Below the pieces are notes generated by a model. The model did not search any database, was not told the origin of the DNA, and saw nothing but the letters and a program-made list of their open reading frames with translations. From Dyella caseinilytica (GTDB lineage: Bacteria > Pseudomonadota > Gammaproteobacteria > Xanthomonadales > Rhodanobacteraceae): a DNA stretch of 64,000 bases. Positions 8,092 through 15,608 of the stretch are shown here, in pieces (within the stretch, counting starts at the first letter, position 1; each line of letters opens with the position of its first letter). The translations under genes and the position numbers were made by a program. Location: NCBI RefSeq assembly GCF_016865235.1, contig NZ_CP064030.1, positions 2,294,001-2,358,000 of the forward strand, in the 5' to 3' direction.

Positions 8092-9444
8092 ATGTCACCT
8101 GCTTTGAACTGGCGTGCAAGCTGCCGGCCCAGGAACCTCCACCTATGGTACGGCTTGGCCGCCATCCCCTTGCTTGCCAGCACTACCGCGCATGCAGTGC
8201 CGGCTTATGCACGCCAGACAGGCGCAGCCTGCGCCGATTGTCATGCGGGCTCCTACGGCCCGGCGTTGACGCCTTATGGCATGCGTTTCAAAGCCAACGG
8301 GTATACCGACACGGATGGCAGCGGGTTCAAGATTCCGGCAGCCATGCAGATTACCGGCACGCGCACGGTACCCACACAAGGTCAAAGCACGAATGAGCTG
8401 AGCGAGGCCGACCTGTATTTGGCCGGACGCGTCACCGACCAGATCGGTGGCTATGTGAAGGTAGCATCCGTCAATGAGGGTAATAACAAGTTCAACACCC
8501 AGCTGAGCGATATGGATCTGCGTTTTGTCGCCAAGGACCTTAAGCTCGGCGGCAAAGAAGCGGCGATCGGCGTTACCGTCAACAACAATCCCGGCTTCAA
8601 CGACCCGGTGGACGCGTTGCCGGCCGCCACGGAAAACGGACCGCCAACGGTATCCGGCACCCTGCTCAACCCATCAAGCTCCAACACGCTGGCGCATCGC
8701 GTTATTGGTGCCAGTGTCTACGCACTGTATGGCAACGACTGGTACGGCGAAATCGGCACCTACAACGCGCTGCCGACTTCCATGCAGGATCACCTTGGTT
8801 ATTCCATTTCCGGTGATCCGGGCAAGCTTAGTGACACCGGCTACGCACGCTTTGCGTACATGAAGGATCTCAAGCGTCAGTTCTTCTCCGCCGGCCTGGT
8901 CGGCCTGACCACGCGACGGCAGCTTCCGCGCACAGGCCCCACCGAGGAAGTGACTGATCTTGGTTACGACCTTACGTATCAATACCTGGGCAATCGCGAA
9001 AACATCCTGCAGCTGGCGTACGTGAACATTCTGGAGCGGCGCAAATATGCCACCACGCCTATCGGCTCGCTACCCGGCCTGATCGCTCAGCCCAACGGCA
9101 CCGTCCATGATCAGACACTGACCGTGAGCTACACGTTCAAGCAGAGCTATGGCGTGGTCGTGTCTCACCTGGTGAGTTCGGGCACGCACGACATCGTGCG
9201 CTATGTGCCGTATGGCGATCCGGATACCACCAGCAATTCATTCACCCTGTTCTGGGCACCGTTCGGCAAGGATGATTCGCTTACTTCCATTGCCAACATG
9301 AAACTCGCCGCCACCTGGTTCCGATTCACCCGGTACAACGGCAGTGTCACGAATGTTTTTGGTGTCGACCCTGAATCGGGCGCCGTAATTACCGATGCGC
9401 GGGATCTCGATGCTTTCCTGCTTTCCGCAAGCGTTGCGTTCTAA
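8092..9444 (+). CDS. Outer-membrane c-type cytochrome/beta-barrel fusion (Cyc2-like architecture)
   Basis: 450 residues. A signal peptide ends near LASTTAHA. One heme-binding CADCH lies at residues 47-51, immediately followed by a long region rich in alternating aromatic and polar strands (SEADLYLAGRV, YGNDWYGEIGTYN, LGYDLTYQYLG, LTVSYTFKQSYG). The last residues, LLSASVAF, end in Phe as outer-membrane barrels do. A single N-terminal heme on a barrel is the architecture of Cyc2-type cytochrome-porins. I do not claim orthology. The start at 8092 has AAGGA seven bases upstream. The open frame extends to an ATG at 8041, which overlaps the b561 stop. Confidence 0.7.
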   Translation: MSPALNWRASCRPRNLHLWYGLAAIPLLASTTAHAVPAYARQTGAACADCHAGSYGPALTPYGMRFKANGYTDTDGSGFKIPAAMQITGTRTVPTQGQSTNELSEADLYLAGRVTDQIGGYVKVASVNEGNNKFNTQLSDMDLRFVAKDLKLGGKEAAIGVTVNNNPGFNDPVDALPAATENGPPTVSGTLLNPSSSNTLAHRVIGASVYALYGNDWYGEIGTYNALPTSMQDHLGYSISGDPGKLSDTGYARFAYMKDLKRQFFSAGLVGLTTRRQLPRTGPTEEVTDLGYDLTYQYLGNRENILQLAYVNILERRKYATTPIGSLPGLIAQPNGTVHDQTLTVSYTFKQSYGVVVSHLVSSGTHDIVRYVPYGDPDTTSNSFTLFWAPFGKDDSLTSIANMKLAATWFRFTRYNGSVTNVFGVDPESGAVITDARDLDAFLLSASVAF

Positions 9445-9467
9445 ACCATATCAACAGGAGTGAGTGC

Positions 9468-9869
9468 GTGAGCAAGTGGATTTCGGGGCGGTTTTTACGT
9501 GCAACTTTCATGATGGGTCTTTTCGCCGGCTGGATGCTTGTGCTCCCCGCTGTACAGGCAGGCGATGCCAGCGCCGGGGCGGATGTCTTCAAGGCCGAGT
9601 GCGCCGATTGCCACAGCATCAAGGAAGGCCGCAACAAAAAAGGTCCTAGCCTTTTCGGTGTCGTGGGCCGCACGGCCGGCACGCTCCCCGACTACGCTTA
9701 TTCGGACGCCATGAAACAGGTTCACTGGGTATGGTCACCGGAAAAACTGCATGACTACCTGTCACAGCCAGCCAAGCAGGCGATTCCCGGTGCCAAGATG
9801 AAATATGACGGCCTGGATGATCCGAAACAGCTGGATGATGTCATTACCTACCTCGGCACCTTCCACTGA
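9468..9869 (+). CDS. Class I cytochrome c, periplasmic
   Basis: 133 residues with a signal peptide ending near PAVQAG. The heme motif CADCH lies at residues 45-49, and a likely axial Met is in IPGAKMKYDGL. GPSLFGVVGRTAG and YSDAMK are hallmark segments of the mitochondrial-type/c2 cytochromes. It starts with GTG, supported by CAGGAG seven bases upstream, 23 bases after the cytochrome-barrel gene. It is probably the soluble carrier linking that protein with the membrane-bound b561. The 200 bases after it hold only a short palindrome, GGCAGAACTGCC (9923-9934). Confidence 0.9.
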   Translation: MSKWISGRFLRATFMMGLFAGWMLVLPAVQAGDASAGADVFKAECADCHSIKEGRNKKGPSLFGVVGRTAGTLPDYAYSDAMKQVHWVWSPEKLHDYLSQPAKQAIPGAKMKYDGLDDPKQLDDVITYLGTFH

Positions 9870-10075
9870 AGACATGTCCTTGTCTTGAAGGGTCAACTAT
9901 AAGCATAGTGGGATCTTTGCAAGGCAGAACTGCCCTGAAACACAGCGACGCACGGTTATTCGAATCATGAAGTGATGTCACACAACGGCCCCCAGCGATC
10001 AATCAAGGGGTGCAACTCGCCGTGGCCATGGCGCTTTCACGGCGCCGTTCTCGTGCGCCAACACAAGCAAGATCT

Positions 10076-10846
10076 ATGACGCCGCCGCATCTGTCTTGTG
10101 CAAAGGCCATCTGGCGCCGACATCGTTTCACGTTCGGACTTGCGTTCGTGATCGCCTGCATGCCCTTGCATGCCCAGACGAGCGGCCTGAACGCGACGGT
10201 GGGCCTGAGTTCGCAACTAGTCGACCGAGGCATCGCGCTCACCCCGGTAACACCCATCCTGCAAGGCGCCGTGTCCTGGGCCTCTTCCACCACAGGTTGG
10301 GCGCTTGGCCTGTCCGCGAGCACCGAGACGCGCGACCCGGGACACGCTGCCGAGGCACAGGCCCTGGGCGCCTACTATTGGTCGCTTTCCGATGATTGGC
10401 GTCTGCAGGCCGGGGCAAGCTACTACGCCTATCCGGGCAACAATGCTGCGAGCAGCTTCGATCGCGCCGAAACCAGCGTGAACTGGATGTACCGGGACGT
10501 AATGACCTTCGGTCTCTCGGCGATCTACCTGACCAATGGCAACGACCACCAACCCAGAGGTGCCGCCGACGTGGACTTCCACTGGCCGCTGCCCTGGCAC
10601 CTCTCCTTCTCTGCGGGCGCTGGAGTCACCCAGCCCCTGCTCATCCGGGGGTATGGAGGCTATGCCTATGAATACCGCGCCAGCCATCTAGGTTCATACT
10701 ACGGCTACGGCCATGCCGGCCTGATCTGGGATGAGGCTCCCTGGCGGGTAGAGCTTGAGCGGATCGCCACCTCCCCGAATATTGGACGGCAGGCAAACGG
10801 GGTGGCGGCCGCCCCATGGGTGGCCACGATATCGTGGTCTTTCTGA
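10076..10846 (+). CDS. Putative outer-membrane barrel protein (TorF-like porin)
   Basis: 256 residues from the chosen ATG. A basic and then hydrophobic N-terminus (RRHRFTFGLAFVIACMPLHAQ) looks like a signal peptide. The mature part has regular amphipathic strands (LNATVGLSSQLVDRGIAL, WALGLSASTETRD, WRLQAGASYYAYPGN) and ends ATISWSF with a terminal Phe. SSQLVDRGIALTP resembles the opening of the TorF-like putative porin family. The frame is open back to a GTG at 10010, and an ATG at 10028 is a further option. No start has a clear ribosome binding site. It lies just upstream of the ECF cassette on the same strand, but the putative sigma promoter separates them. Confidence 0.65.
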   Translation: MTPPHLSCAKAIWRRHRFTFGLAFVIACMPLHAQTSGLNATVGLSSQLVDRGIALTPVTPILQGAVSWASSTTGWALGLSASTETRDPGHAAEAQALGAYYWSLSDDWRLQAGASYYAYPGNNAASSFDRAETSVNWMYRDVMTFGLSAIYLTNGNDHQPRGAADVDFHWPLPWHLSFSAGAGVTQPLLIRGYGGYAYEYRASHLGSYYGYGHAGLIWDEAPWRVELERIATSPNIGRQANGVAAAPWVATISWSF

Positions 10847-10853
10847 TGTAAAG

Positions 10854-10879
10854 GCAACCTTTCGGCACCCATACGGCAC
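10854..10879 (+). promoter_or_regulatory. Putative autoregulatory ECF-sigma promoter
   Basis: GCAACCTTTC, 12 bases, GCAC, 45 bases upstream of the sigma gene ATG. It is the third copy of the motif. ECF factors commonly drive their own operon, and an AAC-containing -35 is typical of ECF promoters. Confidence 0.62.
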
Positions 10880-10923
10880 CAAATAGCGAACCGAATGCCA
10901 TTGGGCCACCTCGCCTTGATCCC

Positions 10924-11508
10924 ATGAATGACGCCGATATCCACTCCGATGCCACTGACCGCCTGCTGTTGCAACGCATGGCAGCCGGAGACCGCGCCGC
11001 ACTAGCCACGCTTTATCGCAGCTATCACGGCCGACTATGCCGCTTTCTGTCGCGTCAGACCCGGCGCGCCGATGTCATCGAGGAAGTGATTAACGACTGC
11101 TTCTGGATTGCCTGGCAAAAAGCCGGTGAATTCCGTGGGGAATCGCGCGTTTCCACCTGGATCATGGGTATCGCCTACCGCTGTGGATTGAAAGCCCTGC
11201 GGCAACGTGGCGATGAGCCCGTCGACGATAGCGCCATACCGGAAGAACGCATCCCCGCCACGGATCCGAATGAAGACCGTGAATTGCGCGACTGGCTGGG
11301 CAAAGGGCTTGAACGCCTGTCCGCTGACCAGCGCGTGGTGATCGAACTGGTCTATGGCACAGGCCACACGCTCGATGACGTCGCCACCATCATGCAGTGC
11401 CCGGTAGGCACCATCAAAGCACGGCTGTTCCATGCGCGTGTCAAACTTCGCAACGTACTTCCCGCCCTGGCCGAAGGCTCGTCCACCTTCAAAGAGAGCG
11501 CGCCATGA
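10924..11508 (+). CDS. ECF-family RNA polymerase sigma factor
   Basis: 194 residues. Region 2 lies at about residues 25-95, including YRSYHGRLCRFLSRQ and the -10-binding helix FRGESRVSTWIMGIAYRCGLK. After an acidic linker, region 4 lies at about 130-180 with the helix-turn-helix HTLDDVATIMQCPVGTIKARLFHARVKLR. There is no region 1 or 3, as expected for ECF factors. It is coupled by an ATGA overlap to the anti-sigma gene, which in turn overlaps the protease gene. The motif at 10854-10879 suggests autoregulation. Confidence 0.95.
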   Translation: MNDADIHSDATDRLLLQRMAAGDRAALATLYRSYHGRLCRFLSRQTRRADVIEEVINDCFWIAWQKAGEFRGESRVSTWIMGIAYRCGLKALRQRGDEPVDDSAIPEERIPATDPNEDRELRDWLGKGLERLSADQRVVIELVYGTGHTLDDVATIMQCPVGTIKARLFHARVKLRNVLPALAEGSSTFKESAP

Positions 11509-12143
11509 CCACTTTACCGACCTACTCCAGCCCGGATTGCCCGCGTGCATGGGAAGCCATGCCATGGGTTCTACAAAACAGCGCCACGCAAGAACAAAAC
11601 GACTGGCTGATGAAGCATCTCGCCCATTGCGAAGCATGCAGAGCTGAATTCGCCCAGCAGACCCGCCTGCGGACCGCCATGTCGTTGCCATCGGATATCC
11701 CAGTTGATGTCGAAGCTGGTCTGCAGCGCCTGCTTGGCCGGCTCGACACCCCCACACCTGAACAGCAACCCTTGCGTACACGCACCGGAGGCTGGCTGAC
11801 TCGCGCGCTCGTAGCTGCGGTGTTACTGCAAGCGATTGGCATTGGGGCCATGGGACTCAAGCTCGGCTTGAGTAACCAGAGCGCTTCCTATCGCACGCTC
11901 AGCCAGGAGCCATTACAGGAGGCGGCGGGTGCGATCCGCGTCGTACCCGATGCAAGCATGACGCTGGCCGACTGGAATGCCCTGCTGCATTCGCTGCAAT
12001 TGCAGGTTGTCGGCGGCCCCAATGATGTGGGTGCGTATACGCTTGCTCCGACAAATGCCACGCCACTGGCGCAGAACACCTTGCAGCAGTTGCGAGCATC
12101 GCGCGGCGTTCGCCTGGCGGAGCCTGTCAGCGATACGCCATGA
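11505..12143 (+). CDS. Membrane anti-sigma factor with zinc-finger and prodomain-like periplasmic part
   Basis: 212 residues. The cytoplasmic N-terminus carries the ZAS motif H38-x3-C42-x2-C45 (HLAHCEAC), the sigma-binding domain. One membrane segment lies at about 99-119. The periplasmic tail (about 150-208) reads ADWNALLHSLQLQVVGGP, DVGAYTL and LRASRGVRLAEPVSD. This is the beta-alpha-beta pattern of subtilase prodomains, and it aligns well with residues 85-140 of the protease encoded next (SYGLRQVAGWP, LGVYCVVL, LAKDSRVQLAQPLQD). I infer that the protease, or a relative, docks on this tail. The frame opens further upstream, but the ATGA overlap fixes the start. Confidence 0.88.
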   Translation: MTTLPTYSSPDCPRAWEAMPWVLQNSATQEQNDWLMKHLAHCEACRAEFAQQTRLRTAMSLPSDIPVDVEAGLQRLLGRLDTPTPEQQPLRTRTGGWLTRALVAAVLLQAIGIGAMGLKLGLSNQSASYRTLSQEPLQEAAGAIRVVPDASMTLADWNALLHSLQLQVVGGPNDVGAYTLAPTNATPLAQNTLQQLRASRGVRLAEPVSDTP

Positions 12144-13432
12144 AGCATGCTGCTCTTGTTTTCTCGACCCTGGTTATCCTTAGCTCATGGTTGCATCCGT
12201 CCATGGCGGCCGCATCGGATCATCAGGTCGCAGCATCGGCCGCGTCCGTGTCATCCATGGACAGTCAGCGTGACATCGTGCTGGCGGTCGCCAACCCGAT
12301 CGAACCGCCATCTACGCATGCTGGCTCCAGTCTGCTGGGCTATGCGCCACCGGGTTATTACGGTGCGGGGCAGCGTGCGGCCTCCGCGCTTACTGACCTG
12401 AAACAAAGCTACGGACTGCGCCAGGTCGCCGGCTGGCCAATCAAGGCGCTTGGCGTCTATTGCGTTGTCCTGGAAATACCGCCGGGTGTTGTACGCGATG
12501 ACATGCTGAAAAAGCTTGCCAAGGACAGTCGCGTTCAACTTGCGCAACCGCTTCAGGATTATGCCGTCTACGCGGATGCAACCCAGGACACGCATCACTA
12601 CAACGATCCCTATGTCAATCTGCAACGTGGATTCGTGCAAACCGATGCTGCACTGGCGCAAACCGTCAGTCAGGGTGATGGCGTGCATGTCGCGATTGTC
12701 GATACGGGTGTCGACACCGCGCATCCGGACTTGCAGGGCCGCATCCACGATACGCACAATCTGGTGGATGACGACGCCACGGCGTTCAATCATGACCACC
12801 ACGGCACGGAAGTCGCCGGCATCATCGCCGCGGATGCCGACAATCACCAAGGCATTGTTGGCATTGCGCCCAAGGCGGAACTCAGTATCTACAAAGCTTG
12901 CTGGTATGCGACAACACCGGGCTCCGGCGCACACTGCAATTCCTTTACGCTGGCCAAAGCATTAGCGGCCATCATTGATACCAATGCCCGCATCATCAAT
13001 CTGAGCCTGGGCGGTCCTGCCGACCCGCTGCTCGACAAGCTCCTGACCCAATTACTGGATCAAGGACGCATCGTCGTGGCGGCGTTGCCACCAAATGGCG
13101 ATCTTGGCGGCTTTCCCGACAACGCACCAGGCGTCATCGTTGTACGTATGAGCGGCGCATCATCCGCATCACCAGACATCTTGAGTGCACCCGGGGAAGA
13201 TATTCTCACCACCCAACCGGGTGGCAGATACGACTTCACCTCCGGCTCATCCATGGCCGCTGCGCACGTTAGTGGTATCGTCGCGTTGTTGTTATCACTG
13301 GCCCCGAAGCTCGACGCGCATACGGTGCATCAGCTGCTGCTTCAAAGCAGCAAGGTCAGCAACGGAACGTTGCAGGTTAATGCGGCCGCGGCATTGACCG
13401 CCTTGCATAGCAAGATGAAAAGCTCGCCTTAA
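12140..13432 (+). CDS. Subtilase (S8) serine protease with inhibitory prodomain
   Basis: 430 residues. A signal peptide (about 1-25) is followed by a low-complexity segment, an I9-like prodomain (about 80-142) and the S8 catalytic domain. The triad is D188 in AIVDTGVD, H221 in HHGTEVAG and S371 in SGSSMAAAH. The oxyanion region reads VVAALPPNGD instead of the usual AAGN, an oddity, though an Asn is still nearby. No membrane anchor is seen, so it acts in the periplasm or outside. It overlaps the anti-sigma gene as ATGA. The probable role is proteolytic control of the anti-sigma factor, or an effector whose production the sigma factor controls. Confidence 0.93.
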   Translation: MKHAALVFSTLVILSSWLHPSMAAASDHQVAASAASVSSMDSQRDIVLAVANPIEPPSTHAGSSLLGYAPPGYYGAGQRAASALTDLKQSYGLRQVAGWPIKALGVYCVVLEIPPGVVRDDMLKKLAKDSRVQLAQPLQDYAVYADATQDTHHYNDPYVNLQRGFVQTDAALAQTVSQGDGVHVAIVDTGVDTAHPDLQGRIHDTHNLVDDDATAFNHDHHGTEVAGIIAADADNHQGIVGIAPKAELSIYKACWYATTPGSGAHCNSFTLAKALAAIIDTNARIINLSLGGPADPLLDKLLTQLLDQGRIVVAALPPNGDLGGFPDNAPGVIVVRMSGASSASPDILSAPGEDILTTQPGGRYDFTSGSSMAAAHVSGIVALLLSLAPKLDAHTVHQLLLQSSKVSNGTLQVNAAAALTALHSKMKSSP

Positions 13433-13450
13433 GTTATCCAGAACAACTCT

Positions 13451-13485
13451 TTTCCCTGCTTGCCCCACGGTGACAAGCAGGGAAA
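13451..13485. terminator. Bidirectional intrinsic terminator
   Basis: A perfect 12-bp stem, TTTCCCTGCTTG (13451-13462) and CAAGCAGGGAAA (13474-13485), with an 11-base loop, lies between the convergent subtilase and GH28 genes. The A/T-rich stem ends give short U tracts in both directions. Confidence 0.85.
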
Positions 13486-13494
13486 GAGCGTCAA

Positions 13495-15120
13495 TCAGAT
13501 AGGCGAATCCGACAGTACACTGCTCATCGGAACGAAGGCGTCAGAACAATCGACAGGACTCGACGATGCGTTCACTGAATTGGTGACGACGTCACCTGTT
13601 CCCTGCTTTGTCTCCAGATTGCCGGCAAAGCTCACTGGCGTTGGCCCAAAACTGAAATCGGTATTGGCAGGCAGTTGGCTCGGACTGCCGTTATGCCCCT
13701 TCATCGCCAAAGTGGGCTGCTCGCCATCGAACTGCACGTTCTGCATGCTGATTTGTAAAGGATATTTGGCGTATGCCGCAAACACGAGTTCTCCGCCGCC
13801 ATAGCTCACGCTTCCGGTATCGTGAAATCCGTTGATGGTGATGCCCTTGAACCAGGGATAAGACTTGCCCTTGGCGGCACTGTAAAACGCGTCGAAAGCC
13901 ATCGGTTCATGCACGTTGCGCATGCAAATGTCCTGATAGCTCACCGCGCTGACCACGCCACCTCGCGAGGCATCGGACTTGATACGTATGCCTACGCCAT
14001 TGGGGCTGTCATAGCCGTCCACCGAGAGATCTTCGACCGCGACGTTGCTGACACCAGTATTGGTTTCGCTGCCGATCGACAGGCCATGTCCATAGTAAAG
14101 ATGGTTGTGCGCAAACATCAGATCATGCGAACCGGCGCCTGATCCCGCCTTGACCGCCACATGGTCGTCACCGTCGCTGACATACGAGTATGCAAGCAGC
14201 ACGTGACTTGATTCGCCCGGATCGAAACCATCCGTATTCTTGACCGTGTCAGGCGTAAAACAGGTGGCCGGTGTCACTTGATCAGGCGTAGTGCCTTTGG
14301 GACAGGCGTAGCCGGGCTTGCTATAGACCAAGCTCGGCGACAGGATCTTGATGCCCCATGCAATCACGCCATCCATAGCATCCAGCGCGATGTGAAAATT
14401 GGGTGCGTTCTCAAACGCAACGCCGTACAGCACAAAACTGCCACCACCATTCGCGTTCAACAGACGCGGATTCTGCTGGTTCACGTTGGAGGTTTTCGTC
14501 TGGTATGCCACATCCCACCAACTGCGCCGGCCAGCATTAGGTCCGCTGGTCAGCAAGCTGCCGCCGCGGCCATCGATGACACCACCACCCACGATGCCGC
14601 TGTGGGTGACGTGATCGAGACGGATCAGCGCATTACATGACGGCGTGCTGTTCGCGGTAGCCGTACCGCAGGCCCCTACCCCGTTGTCGTAGTCGGCCGG
14701 ATTGCGTGATGCAAACAGCGTGACGCCGCTATCAATCCAAAGGGTTACGCCAGATTTGAGATTGATGGGACCCATCAGAAAACCAGACTGCCCTGCACCG
14801 CCCTTCACCAGGTGCACGGCTTGCCCTGCCGGACAGTTGTCGAGGGCCTGTTGGATCTGAGCCGTATCCGGCGCAGAGTTTGCAGGATTGGCATCCACCG
14901 CATCCAGCGAACCGTTTACCGGTGTTTGTGTGGCGAGCAAGGTTTTGCATACGAGCGTAGGCAATGAGGGCTCAGCGATCACACCCCAACTGGTGGTCAC
15001 GCTGGCAGTCGTCTGGGCCGCGCAACCCAAGGCGCTCATCAGCGTTGCAGCCCCGAGCGATGCTCTTAGGGCGCGGGTCAATGACGCAGGGCGAGACAGC
15101 AATAAGGCAGTACGAGACAT
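13495..15120 (-). CDS. Glycoside hydrolase family 28 (polygalacturonase-like)
   Basis: 541 residues with an N-terminal signal sequence. The GH28 active-site set is present: NTDGFDPG (catalytic Asp), SDGDDHVAVKAG (paired Asp), GHGLSIGS (catalytic His region) and IRIKS. These sit on a right-handed beta-helix preceded by AVHLVKGG-type strands. It should cleave galacturonan or a related pectic polymer outside the cell or in the periplasm. Cys in SALGCAAQ could be a weak lipobox. The ATG at 15120 has GGGGA upstream. An ATG at 15138 is also in frame. The gene is monocistronic, facing the subtilase operon across a shared terminator. Confidence 0.93.
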   Translation of the reverse strand: MSRTALLLSRPASLTRALRASLGAATLMSALGCAAQTTASVTTSWGVIAEPSLPTLVCKTLLATQTPVNGSLDAVDANPANSAPDTAQIQQALDNCPAGQAVHLVKGGAGQSGFLMGPINLKSGVTLWIDSGVTLFASRNPADYDNGVGACGTATANSTPSCNALIRLDHVTHSGIVGGGVIDGRGGSLLTSGPNAGRRSWWDVAYQTKTSNVNQQNPRLLNANGGGSFVLYGVAFENAPNFHIALDAMDGVIAWGIKILSPSLVYSKPGYACPKGTTPDQVTPATCFTPDTVKNTDGFDPGESSHVLLAYSYVSDGDDHVAVKAGSGAGSHDLMFAHNHLYYGHGLSIGSETNTGVSNVAVEDLSVDGYDSPNGVGIRIKSDASRGGVVSAVSYQDICMRNVHEPMAFDAFYSAAKGKSYPWFKGITINGFHDTGSVSYGGGELVFAAYAKYPLQISMQNVQFDGEQPTLAMKGHNGSPSQLPANTDFSFGPTPVSFAGNLETKQGTGDVVTNSVNASSSPVDCSDAFVPMSSVLSDSPI

Positions 15121-15372
15121 GGATTCCCCAGCTTTCATGGATAAATCGGCAGGGCAACGGACGAGTCCGCGCCAGTGAAATTCGCGTGAAAGTCTAGGCT
15201 GCCAACAACGAAGCCGATGCTGTCTGATCAGGCTTATTTTTCAGTCAATAAAGGTCGCGCCGATGTTTTCGTGATACGCACTAACAATGCCATCAAAGCG
15301 TCATGACCGCACTGGAGGATCATTCGCACGGCAAGCGAAAATGGCCCGATTGAACCGAAGCTTGTGCTCTTG

Positions 15373-15400
15373 CTGACAATCAAATAGCCGTCCGTAACAT
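15373..15400 (+). promoter_or_regulatory. Possible sigma-70-type promoter of a small RNA
   Basis: CTGACA (15373-15378), 16 bases, TAACAT (15395-15400): one and two mismatches from consensus. It points at the structured segment that ends in the terminator at 15552-15590. Confidence 0.3.
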
Positions 15401-15406
15401 CTAGCA

Positions 15407-15590
15407 TGCGTGCTGCATATCACGTTCTTCGACGGCCCGTCGAGTTGGTTCGCAGCGGTTCGCGCTACCTGTGTTATCAACGTGCAGGGGGCACGGAAAT
15501 GCTATGCAAGACGATCTCGTTACTCCGCGCGGGATCGTTGGCAAGCCCGGTGGCGCCGACGATGCCCTTCACATCGTCGGCGCCATTTTT
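15407..15590 (+). ncRNA. Candidate small RNA with intrinsic terminator
   Basis: The 488 bases between the GH28 and adhesin genes hold no convincing reading frame on either strand. On the plus strand, against both neighbours, there is a promoter-like pair, then TCGAC/GTCGA (hairpin near 15428), further self-complementary stretches (CGATC...GATCG near 15510-15535), and a very strong terminator. I infer a roughly 180-nt independent transcript. No known RNA family is recognised. It could instead be the end of an undetected short gene. Confidence 0.35.
15552..15590 (+). terminator. Strong intrinsic terminator
   Basis: A perfect 13-bp stem, GGCGCCGACGATG (15552-15564) with CATCGTCGGCGCC (15572-15584), 7-base loop, followed by ATTTTT. 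Its U tract works only for plus-strand transcription, yet no plus-strand gene precedes it within 2 kb. Confidence 0.85.
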
Positions 15591-15608
15591 ATGCCACAAT
15601 GTCTGTTG

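Noticed and set aside
13495..13660. Reverse-strand open frames near the pectinase C-terminus
   Set aside because: Shadows of the GH28 coding sequence; the GH28 frame has all motifs.
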